The notes beneath the pieces were generated by a model. That model searched no databases. It was given only the letters and a program-made list of their open reading frames with translations, and was not told the DNA's origin. The translations under genes were made by a program, and so were the position numbers. Below, piece after piece: positions 1 to 8,826 of a DNA stretch of 64,000 nt. Source of the DNA: Faecalibacterium sp. UBA1819 (GTDB lineage: Bacteria > Bacillota > Clostridia > Oscillospirales > Ruminococcaceae); NCBI GenBank assembly GCA_002315015.1, contig DCEX01000018.1, positions 62,001-126,000 of the forward strand, read 5' to 3'. Position 1 is the stretch's first letter, and the number at the start of each line of letters is the position of its first letter.

Positions 1-1
1 T

Positions 2-397
2 TCCTTGACAGAGATAACAGATGAAAAAGCACTGCGCGTGATTTCGGAAAACATTTGCATGAATCAGTTTTATGCAGAAAAATTACCGGATGGTCAACAA
101 CCGATTCCGAAAGCCTTTTATCTTGAGGATATCGGAAACGGCCATAAATTTTATACTCCTGAAAATCAGGATTCCTCGGATTTATGGGGTGACGAGATTA
201 CAAAAATCTTTGTCGGCATTGATTTATGCAGCGGCTTTTACATGGTAGAAGGAAGCACAATGCTTTGGGATGAGCTGCTTGCGTTTCAGGGGTTGGATGA
301 AAAAGATTTAACAAAATTTGTTATTGTAGCAGAATATATCAATGCTTTGAAGCGTTTTGGAAAACTCGACAGTGCAGTCAAGCATACACAGCGGTAG
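2..397 (+). CDS. Hypothetical protein, 5' end may lie outside the window
   Basis: An open frame of about 130 codons runs from the window edge to a stop at 395-397. A TTG at position 5 could be a start, but only four bases precede it, so no ribosome binding site can be judged and the gene may begin upstream. The product is acidic and looks soluble, with no signal peptide, membrane segment or motif that I recognise. It ends about 50 bp before the promoter of the ileS leader and shares its strand. I cannot assign a function. Confidence 0.5.
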   Translation, partial: SLTEITDEKALRVISENICMNQFYAEKLPDGQQPIPKAFYLEDIGNGHKFYTPENQDSSDLWGDEITKIFVGIDLCSGFYMVEGSTMLWDELLAFQGLDEKDLTKFVIVAEYINALKRFGKLDSAVKHTQR

Positions 398-449
398 AAG
401 TTTTCTGTTTTTGAGGGGAAAATGAGGAGCAGAGCAAGAAAAAGCAAGG

Positions 450-478
450 TTGACTTTTTTGAAAAAGTGTGATATATA
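450..478 (+). promoter_or_regulatory. Promoter of the ileS T-box leader
   Basis: The -35 box TTGACT (450-455) and the -10 box TATATA (473-478) are separated by exactly 17 bp. This is a good vegetative sigma factor match placed just ahead of the T-box leader. Confidence 0.75.
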
Positions 479-484
479 TATTAC

Positions 485-767
485 GATAAAGCGGTAAATT
501 CCGCCCACAACGAAAAAGGCAATGATGGAGACAGTAACTTGTAAGCCAAAGCCACAGCGAGCGAAGAATGGTGAAAGCTTCGCGCCGGTAGTTTACAGGG
601 GAAAATCACTCCTGAGCCGCGGGCTGAAAGCCGGGTGCGTTTTGTATCCCGCAGTAGGCTGCGCCGGTGTCCCACCGTTATCCGGGAGCATACATGTTGG
701 TGTATCGCAAAAGGTGGTATAGCGAACGCGCAAGCCTTCGCCCTGTTTGCAGGGCGAAGGCTTTTTT
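485..767 (+). promoter_or_regulatory. T-box leader, isoleucine specifier, upstream of ileS
   Basis: This is a tRNA-sensing transcription antitermination leader. Stem I carries an AG-rich bulge (GACAGTAA near 532) and a specifier loop with the codon ATC (Ile) at 605-607, followed by ACTCCTGAGC as in many T-boxes. The T-box sequence itself, AAGGTGGTATAGCGAACGCG, is at 711-730. It is followed by an intrinsic terminator whose GC-rich stem spans 734-761, ending in a T run. Uncharged tRNA-Ile is expected to stabilise the antiterminator and switch on ileS when isoleucine is scarce. The specifier agrees with the downstream gene. Confidence 0.93.
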
Positions 768-811
768 GTTTTCCGGGCTGCCGGAATTTGAAAAGGAGGA
801 CACGAGTTCCG

Positions 812-3800
812 ATGTATGAAAAAGTAAATCCGAACCTAAATTTTGTGGACAGAGAAAAAGAAGTGCTGCGCTTTTGGCAGGAAAATGATATTTTTGAAAA
901 AAGTATCAACTCCCGCCCGGAGGCAAAAACGTATATGTTTTACGACGGCCCGCCGACAGCAAACGGCAAGCCGCACATCGGCCATGTAGAGACCCGCGTT
1001 ATCAAAGACATGATTCCGCGTTACCGCGCTATGAAAGGTTATCAAGTGCCGCGCAAAGCGGGCTGGGATACCCATGGTCTGCCGGTTGAACTCGAAGTGG
1101 AAAAGCTGCTCGGCCTAGACGGAAAAGAGCAGATTGAAACCTATGGATTAGAGCCGTTTATCGAGAAATGTAAAGAAAGCGTTTGGAAATATAAGGGCAT
1201 GTGGGAGGATTTCTCCGGCACAGTTGGTTTCTGGGCTGATATGGAAAACCCCTATGTCACCTATGACAACGACTTTATCGAGTCGGAATGGTGGGCGCTC
1301 AAGAAAATTTGGGAAAAAGGTCTGCTGTACAAAGGATTTAAAATTGTGCCCTACTGCCCGCGCTGCGGAACGCCGCTTTCCAGCCATGAGGTGGCACAGG
1401 GCTATAAGGACGTGAAAGAGCGCTCTGCCATTGCCAAGTTTAAGGTAAAGGACGAGGATGCTTATATCCTCGCTTGGACGACCACGCCCTGGACGCTTCC
1501 CTCCAACGTGGCGCTCTGCGTTAACCCCGACGAAACCTATGTGCGCGTGAAAATGAACGAGGACGGCACAGTTTACTATCTGGCGAAAGCGTTGGCCGAT
1601 ACCGTTCTGGGCGAAGGCACTTACACCGTTGAACAGGAATATGTCGGCAAAGACTTGGAGCATAAAGCTTATGTGCCGCTGTTTGATTTTGTGCAGCCGA
1701 AAGAGGATTGCTGGTATGTTGTGTGCGATAATTACGTTACGCTGACAGACGGTACCGGTATTGTTCATATTGCACCGGCATTCGGTGAGGACGACTCCCG
1801 CGTAGGCCGCAAATACGGCTTGCCGTTTGTGCAGATGGTAGACGGCGCAGGCTGCATGACCAAGGAAACAAAGTGGGCGGGCGTATTCTGCAAAGACGCC
1901 GACAAGGAAATTTTGGTCGATTTGAAAGAGCGTGGACTGCTGTTCTCTGCGCCTGTCTTTGAGCATAGCTACCCGCACTGCTGGCGCTGCGATACACCGC
2001 TGATTTACTATGCACGCGACTCTTGGTTTATCAAGATGACCGAGGTGAAAGACGCGCTGATTCGCAATAATAACACGGTGAACTGGGTTCCCCAAAGCCT
2101 CGGCAAAGGCCGCTTCGGCGACTGGCTGGAAAATGTGCAGGATTGGGGCATCAGCCGCAATCGCTATTGGGGTACGCCGCTGAACATTTGGGAATGTGAG
2201 TGCGGCCACCGTCACGCCATCGGAAGCATTGCCGAGCTGCGTGAGCTGTCCGATAACTGCCCGGAGGATATCGAGCTGCACCGCCCGTATATCGACGCAG
2301 TTACCATCCGCTGCCCGCATTGCGGCAAGGAAATGCACCGCGTGCCGGAAGTCATCGACTGCTGGTTCGACTCCGGTTCCATGCCGTTTGCACAATATCA
2401 CTACCCGTTTGAAAATAAAGAGCTGTTTGAATCTCATTTCCCGGCGGACTTTATCTCCGAAGCTGTTGACCAGACACGCGGCTGGTTCTACTCGCTGATG
2501 GCTATTTCCACTTTGCTCTTTGACAAAGCACCGTTTAAAAACGTCATTGTCATGGGTCATGTGCAGGATGAAAACGGCCAGAAGATGTCGAAGTCCAAGG
2601 GCAATGCCGTTGACCCGTTTGATGCGCTGGCAACGTATGGTGCAGACGCGATTCGCTGGTATTTCTACACGGCGGGCGCACCGTGGCTGCCCAAGCGTTT
2701 CTCCGGCAAAGCAGTGCAGGAAGGTCAGCGCAAATTCATGGGTACCCTGTGGAATACCTATGCCTTCTTTATTCTGTATGCCAATATTGACAACTTTGAC
2801 CCGACCCAGTACACGCTGGACCGCAGTTCGTTGTCGGTGATGGATCATTGGATTTTGTCCAAGATGAACACCATGGTGAAAACTGTGGATCGTGAGCTGA
2901 ACGACTACGCCATTCCCGAAGCGGCTCGCGCTTTGCAGGAGTTTGTGGACGATTTGTCCAACTGGTATGTCCGCCGCAGCCGTGAGCGCTTCTGGGCGCA
3001 GGGCATGGAGCAGGACAAAATCAATGCTTACATGACGCTCTATACCGCGCTTGTCACCGTATCGAAAGCGGCTGCCCCCATGATTCCGTTCATGGCGGAA
3101 AGCATTTATCAAAATCTGGTGCGCAGTGTGGATAAAAACGCCCCGGAAAGCATCCATTTGTGCGACTTCCCCACGGCAGACGAAAGCGTGGTGGATGAAG
3201 CGCTGGAGCGCGATATGGATTTGGTGCTCAAAATTGTGGTGCTGGGTCGTGCTGCGCGCAACGGTGCAAACCTGAAAAACCGCCAGCCGCTCGCCGAAAT
3301 GTATGTGAAGGCCGATGAAGTGTTGGGCGATTATTACACCGCGATTATTGCGGATGAGCTGAACGTGAAGAAAGTGACGTTTACAGACGATATGTCTTGC
3401 TTCACGGACTATCACTTTAAGCCGCAGCTGAAAACGCTTGGCCCCAAATACGGCAAGCAGCTGGGCGAAATTCGCACTCTGCTGCAAAACTTGAACGGCG
3501 CAAAGGCAAAGAAAGAGCTGGATGAAACCGGCGTTTTGAAGCTGGTGCTGTCTACGGGTGAAATCAGTCTGACCGTTGACGATTTGCTGATTGAGATGAC
3601 CCGCAGCGAGCGCTATTTCTCGGTGGAAGACAGCGGCGTAACCGTAGCCATTGACACCGAGCTGACGCAGGAGCTGATTGAGGAAGGCTTTGTGCGCGAA
3701 CTGGTCAGCAAGCTGCAAACCATGCGCAAAGAGGCTGGCTTTGAGGTGGAAGACCACATCATTGCAGCCGTTTGCACGAACGAAAAAATTCAAGCGCTGA

Positions 3801-3931
3801 TGCAGGCAAACCGTGATTCGATTGCCGAGGATGTTCTGGCGGATGAGCTTGTAACAGAGCCCATCGACGGCTATACTAAGGATTGGGATTTGAACGGTGA
3901 GGCTGTTACACTGGCTGTGAAAAAGGTGTAA
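812..3931 (+). CDS. ileS: Isoleucyl-tRNA synthetase, probably the long type 2 form
   Basis: This cytoplasmic class I synthetase charges tRNA-Ile with isoleucine. The 1039-residue product has the HIGH motif at residues 55-58 and KMSKS at 591-595. Between them lies the large editing (CP1) domain with a TTTPW motif, and an anticodon-binding region follows. The start is the ATG at 812, which has AAAAGGAGGA eleven bases upstream; the frame stays open much further 5' but that part lies in the T-box RNA. The length, and the absence of a Cys4 zinc finger at the C terminus, fit the clade often called IleS2, some members of which are mupirocin tolerant. Expression is controlled by the T-box leader. An intrinsic terminator follows at 3969-4010. 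Confidence 0.97.
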   Translation: MYEKVNPNLNFVDREKEVLRFWQENDIFEKSINSRPEAKTYMFYDGPPTANGKPHIGHVETRVIKDMIPRYRAMKGYQVPRKAGWDTHGLPVELEVEKLLGLDGKEQIETYGLEPFIEKCKESVWKYKGMWEDFSGTVGFWADMENPYVTYDNDFIESEWWALKKIWEKGLLYKGFKIVPYCPRCGTPLSSHEVAQGYKDVKERSAIAKFKVKDEDAYILAWTTTPWTLPSNVALCVNPDETYVRVKMNEDGTVYYLAKALADTVLGEGTYTVEQEYVGKDLEHKAYVPLFDFVQPKEDCWYVVCDNYVTLTDGTGIVHIAPAFGEDDSRVGRKYGLPFVQMVDGAGCMTKETKWAGVFCKDADKEILVDLKERGLLFSAPVFEHSYPHCWRCDTPLIYYARDSWFIKMTEVKDALIRNNNTVNWVPQSLGKGRFGDWLENVQDWGISRNRYWGTPLNIWECECGHRHAIGSIAELRELSDNCPEDIELHRPYIDAVTIRCPHCGKEMHRVPEVIDCWFDSGSMPFAQYHYPFENKELFESHFPADFISEAVDQTRGWFYSLMAISTLLFDKAPFKNVIVMGHVQDENGQKMSKSKGNAVDPFDALATYGADAIRWYFYTAGAPWLPKRFSGKAVQEGQRKFMGTLWNTYAFFILYANIDNFDPTQYTLDRSSLSVMDHWILSKMNTMVKTVDRELNDYAIPEAARALQEFVDDLSNWYVRRSRERFWAQGMEQDKINAYMTLYTALVTVSKAAAPMIPFMAESIYQNLVRSVDKNAPESIHLCDFPTADESVVDEALERDMDLVLKIVVLGRAARNGANLKNRQPLAEMYVKADEVLGDYYTAIIADELNVKKVTFTDDMSCFTDYHFKPQLKTLGPKYGKQLGEIRTLLQNLNGAKAKKELDETGVLKLVLSTGEISLTVDDLLIEMTRSERYFSVEDSGVTVAIDTELTQELIEEGFVRELVSKLQTMRKEAGFEVEDHIIAAVCTNEKIQALMQANRDSIAEDVLADELVTEPIDGYTKDWDLNGEAVTLAVKKV

Positions 3932-3968
3932 GCAAGCTGTCGAAGCAATCGCTTAAAAATGAATGAGC

Positions 3969-4010
3969 CAAAAAGCGGACGTCTGCTAAAAAAGCAGGCG
4001 GCCGCTTTTT
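3969..4010 (+). terminator. Intrinsic terminator after ileS
   Basis: A long stem pairs AAAAAGCGGACGTCTGC with GCAGGCGGCCGCTTTTT around an A-rich loop, and the 3' arm ends in a T run. Confidence 0.85.
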
Positions 4011-4082
4011 GGCGGTCATAACAACAAGCACGAAAACGCACGGGAGCAGCGGCAAAGCCGCACAAAGAAGGGGATGCAACAA

Positions 4083-5348
4083 ATGACGGATGGTATTTCG
4101 AAGAATCGCCAGCAGTTAGAACAAGAACATCAAACATTGCGCGCGGAGTATGAGGCGTTTGTACAAAAAGGGCTGCGCTTGGATATGTCACGCGGCAAGC
4201 CGTGCAGCGAACAGCTGGAGCTGTCTATGCCCATGCTGCAAATTTGTGACTATATGGGCGAGGAAGGCATTGACGCACGCAACTACGGCACCTTAGAAGG
4301 AATGCCGGAGGCCCGCCGCTTTTTTGCTGATTTACTGGGAACAACGCCCGAGGAAACGCTGGTGTGCGGCAGCTCCAGCTTGACCATGATGTATCACATG
4401 GCGGAGCTTGCCATGCGGAAGGGATTTTGTGAAAGCGAAGGCTGGGGAAAGGGGCAAAGCAAATTTTTGTGTCCCGCGCCCGGCTATGACCGCCATTTCC
4501 GCATTACGGAATATCTCGGCATGGAGCTTTTGCTGGTTCCCATGCATGAGGATGGCCCGGATATGGACTTGGTGGAGCGTTTGGTGCAAGACCCGGCGGT
4601 CAAGGGGATTTGGTGTGTGCCGAAATATTCCAACCCCGACGGCTACACCTATTCCGACGCGGTGGTGCGCCGTTTGGCAGCAATGAAAACCGCCGAACCG
4701 GACTTTAAAATTTTCTGGGACAATGCTTATGCGGTGCATCACTTGTGTGACGAACACGAAGAAGTGCTGAACATTTTGGACGAATGCTGTAAGGCGGGCA
4801 ATGAAAACCGCCCGCTGTTGTTTACCTCTTTGAGCAAGGTGACATTCCCCGGCGCCAGTGTAGCGGCCTTGGCGGCATCCAAAGCAAATATTGAATATAT
4901 CAAAGCCAATTTAATGCCCGCTGTCATCAGTTACGACAAGATGAACCAGCTGCGTCATGTGCGCTACTTAAAGGATATGCAGGGGCTGGCTGCGCATATG
5001 GAAAAGCATCGCGCCATTTTAGCGCCGAAATTTGAAATGATTTTGAAACGCTTTGACGAGGCTTTTGGCGAAAACAGCGGCATTCGCTGGACGAAGCCGA
5101 AGGGTGGATATTTCATCAGCCTGTTTACGCCGAAGGGCTGTGCAGCGCGAACGGTGGAGCTTTGTGCCAAAGCGGGCGTTACACTGACGCCGGCCGGTGC
5201 AGCATTCCCCTACGGCAAAGACCCCGAGGACAGCCATATCCGCATTGCACCGTCTTACCCCACTTTGTCTGAGCTGGAAACAGCGGTGGAGCTGCTGTGC
5301 CTTGCGGTGAAACTGGCAGCAGCAGAAAAAAGCCTTGCCGAAGTGTAA
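4083..5348 (+). CDS. PLP-dependent class I/II aminotransferase (aspartate aminotransferase-like, MocR-type fold)
   Basis: A predicted cytosolic fold type I aminotransferase of 421 residues. The N-terminal substrate-loop segment (LDMSRGKPC) is followed by a phosphate-binding GSSSLTM stretch. WDNAYAVHH is the Asp/Tyr pair that contacts the PLP ring, and SLSKVTFPG carries the lysine expected to form the Schiff base. The overall pattern resembles the group Pfam names Asp_aminotransf. The ATG at 4083 is preferred over the one at 4074 because AGAAGGGG directly abuts 4074 but lies nine bases before 4083. The amino donor cannot be read from sequence. The gene stands alone between a terminator and the cobalamin leader. 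Confidence 0.85.
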   Translation: MTDGISKNRQQLEQEHQTLRAEYEAFVQKGLRLDMSRGKPCSEQLELSMPMLQICDYMGEEGIDARNYGTLEGMPEARRFFADLLGTTPEETLVCGSSSLTMMYHMAELAMRKGFCESEGWGKGQSKFLCPAPGYDRHFRITEYLGMELLLVPMHEDGPDMDLVERLVQDPAVKGIWCVPKYSNPDGYTYSDAVVRRLAAMKTAEPDFKIFWDNAYAVHHLCDEHEEVLNILDECCKAGNENRPLLFTSLSKVTFPGASVAALAASKANIEYIKANLMPAVISYDKMNQLRHVRYLKDMQGLAAHMEKHRAILAPKFEMILKRFDEAFGENSGIRWTKPKGGYFISLFTPKGCAARTVELCAKAGVTLTPAGAAFPYGKDPEDSHIRIAPSYPTLSELETAVELLCLAVKLAAAEKSLAEV

Positions 5349-5369
5349 GGGCTTATTCACAAAAAGCCG

Positions 5370-5398
5370 TTGACATTTGCGTTTTAATTTGATAAGAT
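5370..5398 (+). promoter_or_regulatory. Promoter of the cobalamin riboswitch transcript
   Basis: TTGACA (5370-5375) and TAAGAT (5393-5398) are separated by 17 bp, immediately upstream of the riboswitch. Confidence 0.8.
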
Positions 5399-5404
5399 AA
5401 CCCC

Positions 5405-5605
5405 ATTGCATGACAAAGCAAGTGCCTTTCCCCGAACGAGGGAGAAAGGGTAAAAGGGAATCAGGTGCAAGTCCTGAGCGATCCGGTCACTGTAACTGGT
5501 GAGAGCCCCGCACAATGCCATTGCCGAAAGGTGAGAAGGCGCGGGAATCGCAGAGCCAGAAGTCAGGAAACCTGCTTGTTTTGAATGGTGAGAACCGCTT
5601 CCGAA
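5405..5605 (+). ncRNA. Cobalamin (B12) riboswitch
   Basis: The conserved aptamer landmarks occur in order: GTGCC near 5422, AAAAGGGAA at 5452-5460, AGGTGCAAGTCCTGAGC, a GAGAGCCCCGCAC segment, and the B12 box GCCAGAAGTCAGGAAACCTG at 5555-5574. This family binds adenosylcobalamin and normally represses downstream uptake or biosynthesis genes. It precedes a BtuFCD-like importer on the same strand, which supports a role in corrinoid uptake. Confidence 0.93.
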
Positions 5606-5682
5606 GAAAGCAGCTCATCTGATGGCAGTTGATTTGGTGCGCCCTTTTTCGGGTGTCGCTTTGTGTTTCCTGTCTTCAGAAA

Positions 5683-5883
5683 GTCTGCTTTTCTAACGGA
5701 AAGCAGACTCAGTTTGTCGAAAAAGCTCTGCTTTTTCACAAACTGTGTGCCTATTTCAAATGGAAAAGAGGGCTAGCCCCCTTTTCCAAGCCTTTTTCTC
5801 CTTTCAGCACGGCTTCTTTTTGAATCAGGCGGCAGTTTTTCGACAGTCTCAGTCTGCTTTTCCAACGGAAAGCAGACTTTTTT
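5683..5883 (+). terminator. Hairpin tandem and intrinsic terminator forming the riboswitch expression platform
   Basis: Four stem-loops lie in a row. Hairpin 1 (5683-5708) and hairpin 4 (5852-5877) are near-identical 26-mers built on GTCTGCTTTT and AAAGCAGAC. Hairpin 2 (5710-5745) has two 8-bp stems around one bulged base. Hairpin 3 lies near 5762-5787. Only hairpin 4 has a T tract directly after it (5878-5883), and it stands about 20 bases before the ATG of the next gene, so it is the likely attenuator. Confidence 0.75.
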
Positions 5884-5901
5884 ATTTATGGAGGTTTTTG
5901 T

Positions 5902-6936
5902 ATGAACATCAAACGCTTGGCAGGAATTACACTTTCGACGCTGCTTTTAGTTTCTTGCGCGTCCGGTACGCCGAACACTTCGGAGAGCATGTCACTCAGC
6001 ACCCCTGAAAGCGCGATATCGCAATCTGCTTCACAGGAAGGCTATCCGGTTACGATTGAAACGTTTGACTACGCCGGCAACCCGGTGCAGACAACCTACG
6101 AAAAAGCGCCTGAAAAGGTAGTGGCAGTGTATCAAGGGTGCATTGAAACCATGCTGGCGTTAGGATTAGAGGATCATGTTGTTGCAGCATACGGGCTGGA
6201 TAACGAGGTAAAGGAAGAATGGCAGGAAGCCTTTGAAAAAATGAACTATCAAACCGAACCCTTTGCCCCGGATGCGGAAACCGTCACCGTGCTGGAACCA
6301 GATATGATTTTCTCTTGGGGGTCACTGTTCGGCGATAAAATGTTGGACGATGTTGACCGTTGGCTCGAGCAGGGGGTAAACACTTATATGGTGCGCAATA
6401 CGGCGAGCGGTGCGGGACGAACCTTGGAAAACGAGTATCAAGACCTGCGCAATATTGCGGCGATTTTTAACGTGAGAGAAAAGGGCGAGGCACTGATTGC
6501 TGAAATGCAGGAGCAGGTAGAACAGGCACAGAAAGCTGCCGCCGGACAGGAATCGGTGCGCGTGCTGGTGGTGGAGCCAATGGGGAATACCATCCGCAAC
6601 TACGGTGCGGACAGCTTGGCAGGGGATATGGTGAAAAAGCTGGGCGGAACTTTGGCGATCGAAGCTTCTTCCGAAATCGGCAAAGAGGATTTGCTGGCAG
6701 CGAATGCCGATGTTATTTTTGTGGTGTATATGGCATACAGCGGGGAAAGCCCGGAACAGGTGCGAAACGCGCAGCTCGATGTAATTACAGCAGATGATGC
6801 CTTGCAAACACTTTCGGCAGTACAAAATAAGCGTGTTTATCCCATTATGCTGGGCGATGTTTACGCAAGCGGGGTACGCAGCATAGACGGGATTCGCGCC
6901 TTGTCACAGGGGATGTATGGGGAGGCAGCGGAGTGA
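5902..6936 (+). CDS. ABC transporter substrate-binding lipoprotein, BtuF/FepB-like
   Basis: Extracytoplasmic receptor of a metal-chelate or corrinoid importer, 344 residues. It has a short signal peptide ending in the lipobox LVSC, so it should be lipid-anchored at the outer face of the membrane. The mature part shows the two-lobed class III binding protein pattern (periplasmic_binding_2 type), with a KVVAVYQG start to lobe one and an ADVIFVVYM segment in lobe two. The start is the ATG at 5902 after a GGAGG site. The stop overlaps the permease start. The upstream B12 riboswitch points to cobalamin or cobinamide as the ligand; a haem or siderophore ligand cannot be excluded from sequence alone. 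Confidence 0.9.
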   Translation: MNIKRLAGITLSTLLLVSCASGTPNTSESMSLSTPESAISQSASQEGYPVTIETFDYAGNPVQTTYEKAPEKVVAVYQGCIETMLALGLEDHVVAAYGLDNEVKEEWQEAFEKMNYQTEPFAPDAETVTVLEPDMIFSWGSLFGDKMLDDVDRWLEQGVNTYMVRNTASGAGRTLENEYQDLRNIAAIFNVREKGEALIAEMQEQVEQAQKAAAGQESVRVLVVEPMGNTIRNYGADSLAGDMVKKLGGTLAIEASSEIGKEDLLAANADVIFVVYMAYSGESPEQVRNAQLDVITADDALQTLSAVQNKRVYPIMLGDVYASGVRSIDGIRALSQGMYGEAAE

Positions 6937-7976
6937 AGCACCGTGTCAGGGCGCGTGCGGCGCTGATCATTTTGCTCGCGGGCTTGCCCCTTTCTCTGAT
7001 GGTTGCCGTTACGTTCGGCACCATGCCGCTCACGTTAGAGCAAGTATACACCGCACTTTTGCAAGGGCCTTGGGCGCAAGTGCCGGCGCAAGCACAGGCG
7101 GTTCACAATGTGGTTTGGCTCATTCGTCTGCCGCGGTTGGTGTTGTCGGCAGGTGTGGGGGCGGCACTTTCCGTGTGCGGTGTTTTGATGCAGGCGGTGG
7201 TGAGAAACCCGCTGGCCGACCCGTATCTGCTGGGGATTTCTTCGGGCGGCACCCTTGGCGCGACAGCGGCTATTTTGCTCGGTGTCGGCACTTGGCTTGG
7301 CAGCGGATTTGTCGGGCTGATGGCGTTTTTCGGTTCGCTTGGGGCGGCGGCTTGCGTCCTTTTATTGGCGGGAAAAGGGCTGCATCACGGCTCAGTGCGG
7401 CTGCTTCTGTCCGGTACGGCGGTGTCTGCTCTTTGCGGTGCAGTGTCGAATATGATCCTCTTTTTTTCGCATGAGAGCGGCGCGGCAACCCAGATTTTGC
7501 ATTGGCAGATGGGCGGCACGGGCGGCGCTTCCTGGCAGGGGAATGGGGCGCTTTTCTGTGTATTGATTCCTGTGGTGCTGTTTTTGCTGACACAGGGCAA
7601 TGTGCTGAATGTCATGCTGTTAGGCGATGAAGCTGCCCAAACCCTCGGCGTGGATTTAAGCAGGAAACGCTGGGTGTATCTCATTATGGGGGCGCTGCTG
7701 GCTGGATTTTCGGTGTCGCAGGCAGGTATGGTGGGCTTTGTCGGCCTTGTTATCCCGCATGTGGTGCGTGCCTGTACGGGAAATGACCACCGCACGCTCA
7801 TTCCTCTTTCGGCACTGCTGGGGGCCGTGTTTTTAGTGTGGGCGGATGTACTGTGCCGCAGCTTGATACCCGGCGTGGAAATTCCCATCGGCGTGCTGAC
7901 GGCGCTTTTGGGCGCGCCGTTCTTCCTGTATTTAATTTTGCCTAAAAGATATGGTTACGGAGGGGAAACGGTATGA
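6933..7976 (+). CDS. ABC transporter permease, FecCD/BtuC family
   Basis: Inner-membrane permease of the importer, 347 residues with about ten hydrophobic segments. Family landmarks include RLPRLVLSAGVGAALSVCG, the NPLADPYLLGISSGG segment with the conserved NPLA..LG pattern, and GFVGLVIPHVVR, the loop that contacts the ATPase. The GTG start at 6933 overlaps the TGA of the binding protein gene (GTGA), and the stop overlaps the ATPase start (ATGA), so the three proteins are translationally coupled. It is expected to work as a dimer with two copies of the ATPase. Confidence 0.93.
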   Translation: MKHRVRARAALIILLAGLPLSLMVAVTFGTMPLTLEQVYTALLQGPWAQVPAQAQAVHNVVWLIRLPRLVLSAGVGAALSVCGVLMQAVVRNPLADPYLLGISSGGTLGATAAILLGVGTWLGSGFVGLMAFFGSLGAAACVLLLAGKGLHHGSVRLLLSGTAVSALCGAVSNMILFFSHESGAATQILHWQMGGTGGASWQGNGALFCVLIPVVLFLLTQGNVLNVMLLGDEAAQTLGVDLSRKRWVYLIMGALLAGFSVSQAGMVGFVGLVIPHVVRACTGNDHRTLIPLSALLGAVFLVWADVLCRSLIPGVEIPIGVLTALLGAPFFLYLILPKRYGYGGETV

Positions 7977-8731
7977 AGCTAAGCGCGGAACATGTCGGCG
8001 TTGCCATTGGGCAAAAGCAGATTTTGCACGATGTTTCCCTTTTGCTGGATAAACACGAATTTGTCGGATTGCTGGGGCCGAACGGAAGCGGCAAAACAAC
8101 GATGCTGAAATGTTTGTACCGCACCATGAAGCCAAGCACGGGAAAAATTTATGTGGACGAGGGGTTGCTGACAGATTTTTCCGTTCAGGAGACGGCAAAA
8201 AAAATTGCCGTTCACGCCCAGCACAGCCCGATTGCATTTGATTTTACAGTCTATGACATGGTGTTGATGGGGCGAAGCGCCTATCAGCGCCCGCTGCGGG
8301 ACTGGAGCAGGGAAGACCATGAACAGGTGGAAAAAGCGCTTTGTGCGGTGGAAATGCACGAGGAGGGGGAGCGGATGTTTTCCACCCTTTCGGGCGGTGA
8401 GCGTCAGCGCGTATTGTTAGCGCGTGCTTTGGCGCAAAATACGCCTTGTCTGGTGCTGGATGAGCCGACCAATCATCTGGACATCAAATATCAAATTCAG
8501 CTTTTGCGTTTCGTGAAGCGGCTGCCCTGTATGACCATTGCCGCTTTGCACGATTTAAACCTAGCCGCCATGTTTTGCGACCGCCTTTATTTGATGCACG
8601 AAGGCCGCGTCATGGCGCACGGAAGCCCGCAGGAGGTTTTGACAAAACAGAATATTGAAACGGTGTATGAAGTGCCCGTCACGGTGACAAATCGCCCTGA
8701 CGGCCGCTTGAATGTTCTGTATGAAGTATAG
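7973..8731 (+). CDS. ABC transporter ATP-binding protein, BtuD/FecE-like
   Basis: Cytoplasmic ATPase that powers the importer, 252 residues. It has Walker A GPNGSGKTT near residue 40, a Q-loop region around AVHAQHSP, the signature LSGGERQR, Walker B CLVLDEP followed by TNHLD, and the switch histidine in AALHDLN. The final 40 residues match the short tail of FecCD-partner ATPases. It is the last gene of the riboswitch-controlled operon and is followed by a terminator. Confidence 0.94.
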   Translation: MKLSAEHVGVAIGQKQILHDVSLLLDKHEFVGLLGPNGSGKTTMLKCLYRTMKPSTGKIYVDEGLLTDFSVQETAKKIAVHAQHSPIAFDFTVYDMVLMGRSAYQRPLRDWSREDHEQVEKALCAVEMHEEGERMFSTLSGGERQRVLLARALAQNTPCLVLDEPTNHLDIKYQIQLLRFVKRLPCMTIAALHDLNLAAMFCDRLYLMHEGRVMAHGSPQEVLTKQNIETVYEVPVTVTNRPDGRLNVLYEV

Positions 8732-8732
8732 A

Positions 8733-8793
8733 AAGCTTCCTCGCTGGAGATTGAAGGCGAATTCTTGCAAAATCTTCAGCGGGGAAGTTTTCT
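8733..8793 (+). terminator. Intrinsic terminator after the B12-type importer operon
   Basis: A long imperfect stem pairs AGCTTCCTCGCTGGAGATT with AATCTTCAGCGGGGAAGT and ends in TTTTCTC. Confidence 0.8.
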
Positions 8794-8826
8794 CTATTGG
8801 TACTTTTTTCGATGTGTTGGATTCCA

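Noticed and set aside
635..811. N-terminal extension of ileS
   Set aside because: This part lies within the T-box sequence and terminator. The ATG at 812 has an excellent ribosome site and the standard IleRS start.
1148..3793. 881-codon open frame antisense to ileS
   Set aside because: It is a shadow of the ileS codon pattern. Similar long antisense frames oppose polC, ispG and ppk1, and the product has no coherent domain.
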